Origin: Lepidodermella squamata
Taxonomy: Eukaryota > Gastrotricha
Length of the DNA: 64,000 nucleotides
Assembly: GCA_047495785.1 (NCBI GenBank)
Contig: JBLDXI010000103.1
Location: forward strand, 166,247-230,246
Reading direction: 5' to 3'
Shown in pieces: positions 23,900 through 36,313 of the stretch. The position numbers were made by a program, and so were the translations under genes. Within the stretch, counting starts at the first letter, position 1. Each line of letters begins with the position of its first letter. The notes beneath the pieces are model-generated. The model was not told where the DNA came from and ran no database searches. It saw only the letters and a list, made by a program, of their open reading frames with translations.

Positions 23900-26800
23900 T
23901 ATAGGTAAAAATAATAATAAGTTTATTTCGGCAATTCTTGGAAAATAATGGGCTTTAGCGAAGTTTCAAAATTTCAAGATTTTTTTGAAATTCCGTCAAA
24001 ATTCTAGGAGAGGGGTGGATAAATTCTGAAGCTTGGGAACAATTTAACATTTTTGTCCGCTTTTTAAATGGAATTTATAAAATATTTATGAAATATTTTG
24101 CGATTTTCACGTGGCTTAAGAATTTGCATTGAACGTCGTCATCGCTGAGTTTTAGTTCAACTGCGTGACTTTCCAATGCCTATCGCCTATCGCCAATGAC
24201 GCATAACGTGATGAATTCTGAAATTCGCCATAACATCGTTAACGAAATATTATAATATGTGGTTAATTAGCAAAGAAAACAACTGCGGTGTCGTGTGAGA
24301 CCTGATACGGCGAGGCGAAGCGATCAGGTAGCCACGTGGGCTCATCAGGCGCGATCGCGAGCGATAAACATCTCCGCGGGGATTTGTAGGCAGTGTGAAA
24401 CCATACGCGGCACTGTAAAGTGCCGGCTTATAATTTTTTGATGGAGCGAACCTGGATAGTGGAAAGCAATTAGATTTTATCAGAAGTTTTCTGGAATTCA
24501 GATTTCCGAATTCAAAAAAGGCAGGCCGTCATAACAGCAAAAGCGACAAAACAGCAAATTTGTCTACTTGTGACATATTAGCAGAAGCATAGAATAAAAT
24601 TTGCTGTTTTGACGCATTTGCTGTTCTGCGCAGTTGCTGCTTTGTCGCCATACCCAAAATTACCCTGAAAAAGCGACCGCTCTGAATTGAGAAATTTGGA
24701 TGAAATTTTAGCTTTTCGAAAGTCGATTATTGATTCTAATTTTCGATAAGACTTATAATATGAGGATTTATTGAAATTGAAAATGGCTGAAAAAACTGAA
24801 TAATAGCAGTCTGACTAAATTTTTCCAGCTTTTATTCGCAAAATTTGAACGTTTTCGTGACAATTTTTGTTGGTCATCAAACATGAAAGTCTCGCCAAAT
24901 TCGCATTTCAAATGTTTAATCAAAAGCGGGGGTCAATATTTGGCAACTCGGCTCATAATAAATGTTATATTTGCGAATAATCGCAAAATGTATCCACCGT
25001 GACTAATAATCTAATCCTGCGGTATTAGTCGTTTCCGGACATTTGATGAGATACTAAAAATAGAGAGAAGCAATTATTTGAATTGATTTGAGGCCAAAGT
25101 CTTGGATTTCTTATCGAAAAAATTGTGAAATTATTAACAAATGGGTATTAGAATAAATCACTATTCACAAAACTTGTAACATTTAATTAATTAATTTAAA
25201 TTCACATTAATCCGCTCAAACAAACATGAAAATTCGGCCGGAAATTTTCTTGAACAAAAACTCTAATATTGCGCATTTTAAATATTTCATATGCATTTAT
25301 GTACAGCTATTGCGATGTTCATGGGATCAAATACCGCGCTGATTCACCATTATACTTCGCCTACGGAGGGCGTGTTAATTAGCCGTTAACTGCTATTTGA
25401 ACAAAATTCTAACAGGTATAATGTATAGATGACGCACTTGGACATTTTCAATTGCGATGCCCGTTCGTACCTATAATTAGCCAAGAGGACCCAGTGCGAT
25501 GGAAATTTGATATTTTATTGCGGGGATTGGGAATAACTGAAAAGGCGCTGTGAGGCACGCCAGCTCATTAACTACATGCCCAGACATGATGGCTATCATT
25601 AATTAAGACAAACGTCGCACTTCTTCTTGCAAGTTTTTTCAAGTTCAGTTGTGTCCAAAAAATCCAAGAAATTTCGAAAATATGTTACCCGAGAATTTAG
25701 GAAAAATAAGTTCGGAAAAATTACTACAACTTATTTTTATTTATGAAATTAATGAATAGAAAATTTTCGAGATGTATAATGAAGAAGTAAGGGAGGGACA
25801 AATCAATTTCTCTCTTGTCACTTGAGATAATTTTTATCCTTTTTAGTCGCTGAAGTGATTTGCTATTTTTAGCCCAACTATTATAAAAAATTATAAATTG
25901 TAAATAGCTTCTGGTCAAATATTATAAAAATAACATTTAAATTCGATTTCCGTTTGAACCAAATTGCTTATAAATAATATTTAATGAATTAGGCGCAAAG
26001 CCGCGCTTTTGCGGTTTTTATATGCGCGGAGTTTTTTTTTACGATTTTTATTTCATTCACTGATATTGAATGCGTTGGCGTGTTTTTCCCGACCCCGGAC
26101 AATGAAAATTGCGATAATATTCCGAACGAAGTCCCTGGTGATTTGTTAAGCGAGACACTAGAATTAGCGTGGGCAGGTGTACGGCCAGGTATTCTGATTT
26201 AGATAAAAATAACGGATTTTGCAGATTATCATCGGATTTCGTGCCTGTTTAATGCGATAAAAATGGGACCCACTGTGCGTTTCAGATGTGGAGGGACACT
26301 TTTCGCAGACAAGTTTTGCTATGTGGAACTCTGGATTATAGTTGCACTCGGTAAAAACGGGATTGCATTTCAAGGTTTTCAACAAGGTCCCAGATTATTT
26401 ACCTGACTGAAAAAAACAGAAATTACGAAAAATAATTCGAATTATTGCAATTTACATACAAATTCCAGGTTAAATTTGGGAGAAATTAATGAAGCGTGAC
26501 TAGCTGAATATCGTCGATCTATTTTGAGATCCGCCTGTCTCCATTTACGGGATTAAACGTATAGTCTTTTATTGCTAAAAGGAAAGCGTTGGCGCAGTTA
26601 CATCGCGTGAAAAAAATGGAAATATAATTCACTCACTCAACGGAAGCGGAAACACGCATCAGCAATAAAAAATGCGTTGTTGAACTCAATAAGACGACCG
26701 CGTAATATAACTCTGCGGTTTCCCAGGGCCGCGATAATTTGAAGATAATGTGATGCGAATTTTGATCGATGTAAAATTAGATGAAAATAGGCAAAATAAT

Positions 26801-27980
26801 GCGAGGGCGAAAAAATGACTGTTAAATAATTTTTAATCTAAAAAATAATTATCAGGAATCTAATAAATATTCAAATTTCGATAATTTGAATATTCATACA
26901 ATAATCCCTATTTTTGCTAACTTCGACATATTTGCGATATTTGACCATGTTTGACCAGTTTTTCTTCGTTTTTTTTTGCTCTCATGATTCAAGCTGAGAT
27001 TCCCAACCCAATCCACGTGATAAATCCCGCTCTAAATTGATGTTTCTTATTGGGTTGATTCTCATAATAGACCCATGTTGTAGCCGAGAGGTACGAGAGC
27101 TAAACAGCGTGTTGTTGCCGCTACTGCTTCGATGCTGTTTTCCAGGCCGAAAATATATCCGCAAATCAATCACCTCTTAGATGTTTCATCAATCAATTCA
27201 GTGGCTTGTGGCTTGCTGTGTGAAAACAGCCTGAGACGATCAATCAACCTTGACATCGCAACTATTATTTCGCGCAATATTTAAAATTATTTCGTGTTAT
27301 GATTGGCGGATCATTTGCGCAATTTTCCTTATTTTTTATTCTTATTTTTCCTCATCCTATTTATTTATTTTCCTTGTTTTAGAAATAATTTCAGAAAATT
27401 GCAATGAAATGTAAAATATGAATTTGAATAGAAAAACGATTTTTAGCAAACTTCATTTCATCAAAAACTCCGAAATGACCTAATAATTTCTTGGGCTATA
27501 ATTTTTTTTGGATTATTGTCTTTACATCCAATGTCTTCAAGCGAGACGATTTTCTTTGTCTGTAAAATGTTATTCATTTATTTTTTGCTGCTCAGCTGAC
27601 ACGTAGCGATGACATGTTACAGGTAGATCTTTCTATCGACATGGCGGCGCTCGGTCAAAAGAGGCAAAAACACGCCGCCGAAATGATATTTATAAGAGGA
27701 TTTTTTGCTGTAACTGACGTTATTAAAAGGCAATAATCATCAACAACTCGTGTTCAACATTCAAAACACGGCTTTTTTCCTCCTTTTCATACAATATATA
27801 CGTGTTATCTTCAACCTTAATCCGATGACGCTGAATCAATTTCTAAAACTTGGTTTAAAATTCTTCAATAATTAATAAAAATCTTAATATTTTCTAGCAT
27901 TTATATTTTCCATCGATTTTATTCGAAAATGTCTCAATGGTGTGTTAATAATTTTTTATATTAATTTGAAACCTATTTAC
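23900..27980. other. Four-kilobase gene-poor AT-rich stretch
   Basis: No ORF here shows a recognisable domain, a convincing signal peptide or splice sites that extend it. It holds one small foldback sequence (24543-24615) and a minus-strand Cys-rich frame near 26164-26385 that I could not place. The 5' exon(s) of the DM9 gene probably lie toward its right end. Confidence 0.5.
24543..24615. repeat. Foldback repeat of 'acagcaaat' units
   Basis: gcgacaaaacagcaaattt at 24543-24561 is matched (18/19) in inverse orientation at 24597-24615. Further diverged acagcaa/ttgctgt units extend outward to about 24530 and 24650. It resembles a small MITE or foldback element with repeated arm units; I found no clear target duplication. 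Confidence 0.5.
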
Positions 27981-27995
27981 CATTTTGTATCTCAG

Positions 27996-29659
27996 GTGGA
28001 CCGATGCTTCTGGCTACGACATTCCGGCCAATGCTTTTGTGATCTCGGAAAGCTGCAACGGCACCGAGTGCTACTACGTCGGGCGTAAAATCATGGACAA
28101 CGGCGACATTCTGCCTGGCTATGTTGCTAAAACGCAGGGCGCCTGCTACGTCAGCCTGAATGGCACCGAACTCGTGTTCCGCGACTACCAAGTCCTGTGC
28201 ACTGACCAGCCGGAGCTTTTCACGTGGAAAAAGGCCGAAAATGGCCATTTGCCAGCTGGAGCTATTGAAGCTGGTCTTCTGAGCGGCACAAATGAGGTTA
28301 AAAAATTTTGAAAAATTTTGAGAAAAATTCATTTATTCATGAAAAAATCATGGAAAAAGATTTAAAATCAAATGCGATTATTAAAATTATTGAACAATTC
28401 AAATTTATTCAAAAATGTGATGCCTATGCTTGAAAAATTATTCAAAATATGTAATCATATTTTTCTCTGAATTTTTTCATATTTTTTTATTTTCAGATTT
28501 TGCACGCTGTTCGTGGCTGTCCTCATGATAATGACCCTTCAAATGTAAGATTTAATATCATTTTTCTCTTTATTTGATGAACGATTTGAAAAATACTTTA
28601 TCCCGCAGTAAATATCTTTTTTTCGCAGTAAATGTCTTCTTTTCGCAGTAACACACTTTTTCGCGCAATAAGGACTTTTCTCCGCAGCAAATCGACTTTT
28701 TCTCGCAGTATAACCTAAATTAGCGCAAATTTTGTTGCAAATTTCTCTAAACGATTCCTTTCTCAAAATTTAAGCAGAAAATGTGTCATTCCCACTCTTC
28801 TCACTTCCCACATGATTACAGCGTTTTCTTTGTTCTCGCACGCGGCCTGTGACACGGGCTCCCTTGTCGCTGGTTATTTGGTTTTACCAGTCATTATTCT
28901 TTACTATTATTAACTACTTATTACATCTTAACGCTTTCAACGGAACTGAACTGAACTGAACTTCCGATGGAAAACTTTTGTTGGTCTACATAAGATTGGT
29001 GAGCAGCCCGAGTTTTTTGCCGGCTCCCGGGAGGAGAGAAGTATGCAATACTTTCAACGTTCAAGTTATCCAAGGTATCCAAGCGAACGTTCCTGGGAAG
29101 AGCTATAGTGCCACAGGACTTTCCTGGCTTATGAGTCGATGGCATTTTGAGTGAGCGATGGTAGACAACCGTTTCAGGGGTCTTGGACAGAAATAGAAAA
29201 TCATTGAATACAGCAATGACCACTGCCCAAGCATCCTTTCAACTTGTTGTAGAATAGGACATAAATTAGCTCTTATTCGAATAATTCGATCAAAAAATTG
29301 TGGCATTTTACCCTTGACTAAAAGCGATATATTTTCATTCTCAGTTTTGAACTAGAAATCGTTTGGTAAAATTTGCAAGGCAATTTGCGCTATTTAAAAT
29401 TATATTGCGAGGAAAAGTCGATTTCCTGCAGAAAAAAGTCTTTACTGCGGGAAAAATATTTTACTGCGAAAAGAAGATATTTACTGCGAGAAAAAGTTAT
29501 TTGCTGCGGAAAAAAGTTGCGTCCAACGATTTTTTCGTGATATTGATATAGGTGCAAGGTGGCCGATTGCGATGTGCTGATGGTCACGCTCTGTTGGTTT
29601 TCGCCGGCAAAGAGTACCAGTGCCACTGCTACGAAGTTCTCTGTGCAGCTGACCAATGA
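27996..29659 (+). CDS. DM9-repeat (DUF3421) protein, 5' end unresolved
   Basis: Three exons (27996-28296, 28497-28544, 29552-29659) join in frame to ~152 residues, ending LCAADQ. The first exon opens at an acceptor (tctcag), so an upstream start exon exists that I could not fix. The first DM9 repeat has the family hallmarks: a Trp, GYDIPANAF, YYVGRKI, LPGYV, ACYVSLNGTE and DYQVLC. The second repeat spans the splice junctions and ends CHCYEVLC. DM9 proteins in other invertebrates are mannose-binding lectin-like recognition molecules; that role here is inference. The last intron contains a 937-bp inverted-repeat element. Without it and its 8-bp duplication the intron would be 62 bp, the usual size here. 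Confidence 0.72.
28588..29524. mobile_element. Inverted-repeat DNA element with 20-bp tandem-unit arms
   Basis: The left arm (~28588-28720) is a run of ~20-22-bp units of the type cgcagtaaatgtcttctttt. The right arm (~29395-29524) has the same units inverted (aaaagaagatatttactgcg). The pair is flanked by aacgattt at 28580-28587 and 29525-29532, an 8-bp target-site duplication. The interior shows no ORF that I trust. Length and design match the element at 45021-45938, but the unit sequence differs. It sits wholly inside the last intron of the DM9 gene. Confidence 0.72.
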
Positions 29660-30570
29660 AAAACGAGAATCAAAGCTGGAAAAAATGTCGCACCCTTCAA
29701 TAATTTTTCAATGAACAATATCACTTCAATTATTACACTGCTTCTAAAATTATATTATTGTTTTTAATTTTAAACGGTATTAGAATAGTAAAACCCAAGG
29801 CTTTCTGATATTAACAAAGGTGCCGAGAATTTTAATTTTCTGTAAAGTCCGTTTTCCGGAATATTTCAAGCTTAATCTGGCCTTTCATTATTCATTCCTT
29901 TCGGGTGTGCCAACCCTAACCCTAAATATAAGGTTCCAGCGCTAAATTTGAGGCCCCTTAAATCTGCTTTTCGAGTTTCATGTCTTCTCTGGAATCGGCC
30001 TTTTGTTATCCCGTTTAACCGATAGATCTTCATATTACGCGTATTTTGCGTCAGTTTATGAGTTAAACTTCAGCCGGCAGAGCCGATATCGATTCCAAGT
30101 ATCGATTTCACAAATCAGTGATTTTTCCAATATCAGCCGTCGTGGAACCAAAAATCGATAATTTTTCTACGTAGCTTAGGTAGCTAAAATAAAGAATCCT
30201 ATGTTCAGGGAGGGCATCAGTATCTATCAAAAAAACGAAAACGCCGAATCTCAAAGAAAATGAAAAATTTATTGCCGGGACCATAGGCAATAATACATGC
30301 GTGTATTATTGGCCCAGACGCTGAAATATAGTGCTGGAACCGCATTTTTAGTGCTGCAAATATTAGGATCCTTTCCTTTCCTATCCATCCTATCCTTTCC
30401 TTTTCTCATTTGAGTTCATCATGAATTACTGCGTTATTTTCGTTTATTTGTTCGCATTTGTTCGATAACAAAAAATCGACATCGTATTAACGACGATAGC
30501 ACAGCTTCTAAATTTTTCTATATTATAACGACAGATGGCGGTCGAATTTGGTTGAGATGGCGCATTGAGA
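29660..30570. other. Intergenic, repeat-bearing, no gene seen
   Basis: Contains a dispersed repeat around 30068-30123 (described separately) and a near-perfect palindrome at about 30286-30309 (caataataca, 4-bp loop, tgtattattg). No coding signal that I can support. Confidence 0.45.
30068..30123 (+). repeat. Dispersed repeat, copy 1
   Basis: About 55 bp around 'gatatcgattccaagtatcg' recurs in inverse orientation at ~49803-49860 with only a few differences. It is probably a fragment of an interspersed element. Confidence 0.55.
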
Positions 30571-30572
30571 TC

Positions 30573-31209
30573 TCAAAGGCTGCCTTGAAGCGCAAAATCC
30601 CGAGCCTTGGCAACGCAGAAAATGTAAAATTCCATCGACAATTGAGGCGATCCACCCTTAGCCAATTCTGAAAAAAAATTAAAAAGAATTAATAATCTCG
30701 AAATGTCCCCATTTCAGACATTTTAGAAAATCAGGAAAAATAGGAATCTTCCGCAAATTTTTTAAAAATTTCCAGAATTCTCCGAATTTTTGCGGATTTT
30801 TTATTTTTATTTTTCGCATAATTTTATAATAAAACGTACTGTCGGCCAGTTCGCCAGTTGTAAGGTGTAGCTGCGTCTTTTTTGCATCAATCCATTGGCG
30901 GCAAGACATGACAGGCTTAACGAGCAGCGCCTCCTCGCTTGACTTGGCCCGCGCTTCTTCGGCCTGCTCAGCTGCCTGCTGCTGTTGCTGCTGCTGATCG
31001 CCTAAATTGCTCGCAATCGTGTTCGAATCAATTTGCAAATTATTGGCATTGTTGCTGTCCAACGGCCGGCCTTCGTTCAGCACCACCCCGCTGATAGGGT
31101 TCGCGTTTTGAAACCGGTTCTGCGCTGTTAGACTACGCCGGCGGGCATCACAACCGCTGAAAATCGCCGCAGCGATGAAAATTGCAGAAATTTTCAAAAA
31201 AATGGGCAT
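30573..31209 (-). CDS. Small secreted protein of unknown family, paralogue 2
   Basis: Two minus-strand exons (31209-30840 and 30667-30573) give 154 residues. It opens with a signal peptide (MPIFLKISAIFIAAAIFSG). It then carries a low-complexity insert with a Gln run and an acidic/Ala-rich stretch, and then the shared motif CRQWIDAKKTQL and, after the intron, GSPQLSMEFYIFCVAKA. Intron position and phase are the same as in paralogue 1 (23387-23864), which supports both models. Paralogue 2 differs by its ~60-residue polyQ-containing linker. The function is unknown. Confidence 0.65.
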
Positions 31210-33371
31210 GTTTCAATTTTTTTTCAAAATTGAATAAATTTCTAAAATTATAAAAAATTATGAAAATTCACGCATGAATGAATTTGAAAATGAATGGAAT
31301 TGAAATTTGTGAAACAGAATATTCGAAATCGTTTCGAAATCTGATGAGACTACTATTTTAGAATGAAAAAGGGAGTAGGCAACATAAAATGAAAGACTTG
31401 ACTAATCAAGTCAAGTTTTTCGGTTCAAATTCGTAAATTTTAGACGATTATTTTCCTATTATTCAAAAAAAATTACTACGCAGGGAAAATGAATGAATGA
31501 CCAAGTTCTTATTAGACTCAACAACTGATAGGATTACCGTACAGTCTATGTTTTTTATCCACTCAATATACGGGAAGGGCAATAAATAAAACAATGAAAT
31601 TCAATGCGCAAATGGAAATAATACGCGATTAGCGGAAACAAGTCTCGGCCGATGAAAATTGTCCTGAAATAATTTTCAAGAGCGTGGGGTCGTGTTGAAT
31701 GAAAATGCGAGGCGGAAGCAATAAAGGCTATTTTCGTATTATAGCAACTGCTGTGAAACTAGATTTTTCTAAAGCTATTTATATTTTAATTTTCTTCACG
31801 TGAACTTGTTGTACGTTGCAATATAGGCGGGGTATATATTAAACCGCCGAGTTCGTTTGAAAAAAATTACGACATTCATTGTTATTAATGATCAATTTAA
31901 AATTCGATTAATTCGAAAAAATCCCGCCTAATAATTATAGGTCATCAATTATTATTACGCTTTTCAAATTTCTGACGCGCATCACGCGTCGGTTGAAAAA
32001 ATGCGTAATGGAAATGATTTTTTTATATGTCTGTAAAATAAATAATTAATATACTTCGCAATCGGTAATAGTTCGCCGCTTCACAGTGCGGCTTCTTCGA
32101 GCGGGAGCCGACATATTGACTAATTGATGGTTCCACCATAGTTAATTGAATAACTTCACCCACCTGTCCGAGCCAAGGTCGAATTCGAAAATATGTGGGG
32201 CGAGCATCTATGGTTTTTTTGTTTTTTTTATGACATTTTTTTGCTTGAATTTTGAATTTTTCCTGACCATGAGTTATTAAAAATGAGAGTATTTGCAATC
32301 ATATTTCTGTCATGTTGAATTTCCTTACCAACGGTGCCTCATCCTTACTAAGGAAGTTCATCCTTACTAAGCATATCCTTACTGGACTAATAGTATAGGG
32401 AGAGTTCAGTAAGGATTAGGAAGAGTAAGGAACCCTTAAATATGCAATCTAAGGTCGGAAAACTTTGAACTGGTGATTTTTTCGGGCCAATATACAATCG
32501 ACACAGCCTAAAAACCGACATCATTACAATAGCTTGGCCTTTGACGGCGCGCGATATTAAGGGAGCTCAGCTCCTTCCGAAAATGACCTAGTGGCAAAAG
32601 GCCTCACTAATTAACGATAAGTTGAACAAACTAGTGCGGCATCCTTAGCGAGGAGTGCGGCTTATTTCGCGCGAAATCCTGACTAAGCATTCATAATACC
32701 AAGGCAACCCTTAGTAAGGACTGCTCAGTAAGGATAAAGGATAAGGTTATTGCTTACTGGCCATCCTTAGCAAGGCAGTCCTGAGCCACTATCGTTAGTA
32801 AGGAAGTTCAACATGAGTGAGCTACGAACGGCGACATTTAAGCAAATGACAAACCAGCCTCTGATTGAAATGAAATAAAAAAAATATATCCTTTCGAAAT
32901 TTTTCCTAATTAATATCTTTATGATTTTTTTTTAAATATTTTCCAATTTTCTCGGCGAATTTGATTTTCATTTATTTTAGATTTTTCGCAATTTTATTTA
33001 CAGAAATCAAGAGATGCCGTTTCAAGTGTCATTTTGCGGTTTCAATTTTTTAACTGGAACTAGACAAAAATCGATAATCGGCCGGATCATTACTTGATCC
33101 ATCTCGCCGCATCGGGAAACGCTTTCGCGCAAAAAAATATCGGAATTACCGGCTCAACGGATGCGCCATTTATTGCTGTAATAATATCTGCAAGCGAGGC
33201 AATTTATGCCGCCAAAAATATTATAATGCTATCAAGAGTAAGCCAAAGTTGGCTAATAATATATCGGCCGGCATCAAGTGCTGGGCGGAATTGAATAAAA
33301 TTTCCACTGATCGAGAAAGAAATATAAAAATATATTTTTTTTACTTCATTTCGGTTAAAAAAGCTGCTCAG
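31210..33371. other. Intergenic; one inverted-repeat element, no gene seen
   Basis: AT-rich DNA between paralogue 2 and the Ly6 gene. The only structure that I can support is the element at 32310-32816. Confidence 0.45.
32310..32816. repeat. MITE-like element with ccttac-rich termini
   Basis: tcatgttgaatttccttac at 32310-32328 is repeated inverted at 32798-32816 with one difference; homology extends to about 26 bp. The interior is dense in ccttactaagga-type units in both orientations. No ORF and no clear target duplication. Confidence 0.6.
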
Positions 33372-34009
33372 ATGCGGTTGAGACATATTTCAAACTTGCC
33401 TACGATTATTCTTTCCAGTTCGATCGCGGTACTTTTGCTAGTCAACCGTAAACAATTTTTTCAATTTATTTTAAAATTTCAATTAATTATCTGAATATTG
33501 CAAATTTTAAATAATATTTTTTAATAATCTATTTATTCATTTTCAATAATTATTCATTTTTTTCGAAATAATTTTACTAAATTCAAAAATGTTCAAAATT
33601 CCATAATTTTTTCAATTTTTTTCAAATTATTTCTTTCTGTGTTGTTTCAGCTTGCAGCTTCGGACAGGTGATTTTGAGTTGCTACGTCGGTTTCACGGAA
33701 CAGCCGACCAATGTCATGCAGAGTTGTACAGGGTGCGTGAAAATTGTCACGATATCAAACGGCATGACCGGCTACGCGAGGTACTGCACGCACACGCCGG
33801 CGGATTTCGCCGGCTGCAAGTCGACCGTCATATCGGCAACCGTCGACCAGACAAAGTGCTACTGCGACGACGATGACCTGTGCAATTCAGCCGTGGCGAT
33901 AACAGCGGCGAAGAACCTGCCCAAAGTCAGCGCGTTAACTTCGGCTATTTTTACAATTTTTGTGTTGAAATTTATTGTCATCAACAACCTCACGGGTATT
34001 TTTCTGTGA
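33372..34009 (+). CDS. Ly6/uPAR-fold GPI-anchored surface protein
   Basis: Two exons (33372-33447 and 33651-34009) give 144 residues. Exon 1 encodes a signal peptide (MRLRHISNLPTIILSSSIAV). Exon 2 supplies the cysteine framework CSFGQVILSC...CTGC...YC...GC and ends with the Ly6 signature CYCDDDDLCN. A hydrophobic C-terminal tail (ALTSAIFTIFVLKFIVI) fits a GPI-attachment signal. Ly6 proteins modulate receptors and channels at the cell surface; the partner here is unknown. The donor gtaaac and acceptor tttcag give a consistent phase 1 join. Confidence 0.72.
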
Positions 34010-34206
34010 ATTCAACTGTTTGTCATAGTTTGTCGCATCAGTAAAGCAATTGAAAATAACGGGAAGGAATCGCTATTGAGTTGACGTCAAATCTCGTGGC
34101 TGGAAATTTTAAGATAATTTCAAAAACAATCACAAGAATAGCAATCAAGTATGTCACTTGTTAATTGAATCAAAAGTCCCGAAAAGTTGGTTAAATCGGG
34201 TTTAAA

Positions 34207-34381
34207 ACCGAAAATTACCGAACCATTCCGGGTTTTCCGGTTTTTTCCGGTGAATTATATTCTTATTATATTGAATTATATGGAATATTCTTCAGTTATC
34301 CGCGATTAAACCGAGGAAACAACAAATTTACCGAAGAAAACCGGGAAAATCCCGATGGTAACTGGTTCGGTAATTTTCGGT
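34207..34381. repeat. Foldback element with accgg-rich arms
   Basis: accgaaaattaccgaacca (34207-34225) is perfectly inverted at 34363-34381. Inside, gggttttccggtttt pairs imperfectly with aaaaccgggaaaatccc. The spacer is AT-rich. It looks like a ~175-bp MITE without coding capacity. Confidence 0.65.
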
Positions 34382-35390
34382 ATTGTACCCGCTTGGACCA
34401 ATTTCTCCAGACTTTTTCGATCCCATTCAACTGACATACTGATTACTATTCTCGTAATGCCTTCTTGTAAATGTCTTATTTCATTCGACAACAATTCAAC
34501 TGAATATTGTAGCGAATGATGGAATAAAGCAATTCCGAAGTCGATATTGATTCGGAAAGGGTCGTTTAGTTTAGTAATATTTTGAGCGCTCCAAAACACC
34601 GTTCGGATTAAGGTTTTCGAACAGTATTGATTCATCCTTTTTTACGTAAAAGAATGTCATTTAAAAGTCCCGATTTGCCAGCTCATGGGTTCCCCAGAAA
34701 TCTGTTTCAGAATCGATTAAAGCCAGCACGGATCGAAAGAAACTAGCCGAGCTGTCAGGTTGCTTAGGCAGAGACCTGTTTGAATCCAGGCAAAGTTCAT
34801 GCCGGTTATTTCAAATCGAATCAATTTGAAGCAGCACAAATTAGTTATGGAGCTGAACTTTCAGGATTTCGCGGAATTGTTGCCCGTCCATTCAGATTTA
34901 TTTTGCAGAGCGTGTCAAAGGATTCGAACCCAAGAAGATGAGACGTTTTGCTCCGAGCGCTACCTCTTGCTAGCATTATTACTTTCTAATCTCCATTCAA
35001 CGACAACAACCGCCTTTTAAAGTGTGAACAGCTTCAAAATTAAAGGTTAATAATTGCTGCTGTTGGCTGAGAAATTGGCTGTTTTTATTGATTTTGTATC
35101 ACTCATGTCAGAAGCGGAAAATTTGTTCATTATCGAGCAGACACGATCATCGAGGTAAAGACAGTATTGAGCACCTAATTACGAATTAGCGCACGGGAAA
35201 CTCAGCCGCAATGCTCAGATATTAGCTGTTGACGTGAAAAATTGTTGCTTAGGCCTTCACAATCTCTAAAAATACGAAACTTGTCGTTTGGTTGAGGCTT
35301 ACTACAGTCGTGATTGGTATTTCGGAGAAACTCCCACCACGAAGAAATTAGAAACGCGCTGCTGTCAAGTTGATGATGTTCGTCTAACTC

Positions 35391-35398
35391 TATATAAA
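35391..35398 (+). promoter_or_regulatory. TATA box of receptor copy A
   Basis: tatataaa 70-77 bp upstream of the start codon. The same box sits at the same distance in copy B, and as tttataaa in copy C. Confidence 0.55.
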
Positions 35399-35467
35399 CA
35401 CATTTCAACCTGGGCAAAATCTGATAGCTCCTAACCATTAAAAACAGCCAAGTTTTGCGACAGAAAA

Positions 35468-35865
35468 ATGGACAAAATTGAGGAATCTAATGTTGACTTG
35501 TCATACGATTGGTTGTTCGGAATAGGCCAAGAGAAAGGCTTCCATGACGCGAGGCCTTACTTCGTCGGCTGGTATCACGATGTCCAAGCCAAGTCGATCG
35601 AAGACCGGCTTCCTTATGTGATATTTCTCTGCCTCCTGACTTTCGCCGTTCTAATTGCAACAATCGCAAATGCTATAGTTTTTCTACAGTTTTCTAAGTG
35701 GCGGGTTTGGATGAATATCATATAACATACGGCCTCGCTTGGATTCAGCAATTTTATATGCTGTCTAGCCATTACAGTACCCAACATCGTTACCCTGGAA
35801 ACAGGACTTTGGGAGTCAAATAACGGCGATTGCCGCACCGTTACTTGGGTTTCCATTCTCTTTGG
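35468..35865 (+). pseudogene. Seven-helix receptor copy A, truncated
   Basis: Starts MDKIEESNVDLSYDW like copy B and runs through TM1. It then meets a nonsense codon (35723-35725) where copy C has Glu (WMNII-stop versus WMNIIEHT). A 7-bp local duplication near 35690 also alters the end of TM1. Homology continues on the DNA to about 35865 (start of TM3) and then stops. What follows is the upstream region of the next copy. The promoter and first 50 codons are almost identical to copy B, so the duplication is recent. Confidence 0.75.
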
Positions 35866-36236
35866 TTAATCAGCTAATTATTGTTGACACTAACTGCATC
35901 TCTGATCTAAAAAATGCACAACTTGTCGCTCAGTTTTTTATTGATTTTATATCACTCACGTGTAGACTTCTCGGGATGATGAGCCGTAGAGCATTACCGG
36001 CTGCGCTGACTTATATTTCATTTCCTTATATTTCATTATCAAGCTGACTAGTAAAGACAGTATCAAGCACTTAATTACGAAATAAAATTGTTCCTTACGC
36101 CTTCATAATCTCTAAAAATACGAAACTTGTCGTTTGGTTGAGGCTTACTACAGTCGTGATTGGTTGTTAGGAGAAACTCCCACCACGAAGAAATTAGAAA
36201 CGCGCTGCTGTCAAGTTGATGATGTTCGTCTAACTC

Positions 36237-36244
36237 TATATAAA
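36237..36244 (+). promoter_or_regulatory. TATA box of receptor copy B
   Basis: tatataaa at the same spacing to the ATG as in copy A, inside a ~190-bp upstream block shared by A and B. Confidence 0.55.
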
Positions 36245-36313
36245 CACATTTCAACCTGGGCAAAATCTGATAGCTCCTAACCATTAAAAACAGCCAAGTT
36301 TTGCGACAGAAAA

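Noticed and set aside
26164-26385. Cys-rich minus-strand frame (CNPVFTECNYNPEF...CEKC)
   Set aside because: Might be an exon of a Ly6-like or zinc-binding protein, but I found no partner exons and the motif is too short.
29923-29940. Short (ccctaa)n runs here and near 39637
   Set aside because: Two or three units only; not a telomeric tract.
34306-34635. Minus-strand ORF MNQYCSKTLIRTVFW...
   Set aside because: Its end overlaps the foldback element at 34207-34381 and nothing in it is recognisable.
34740-34800. tRNA-like sequence (agccgagctgtcagg ... tttgaatcc)
   Set aside because: It has A-box and B-box-like words but no room for an anticodon arm between them; at best a decayed tRNA-derived fragment.
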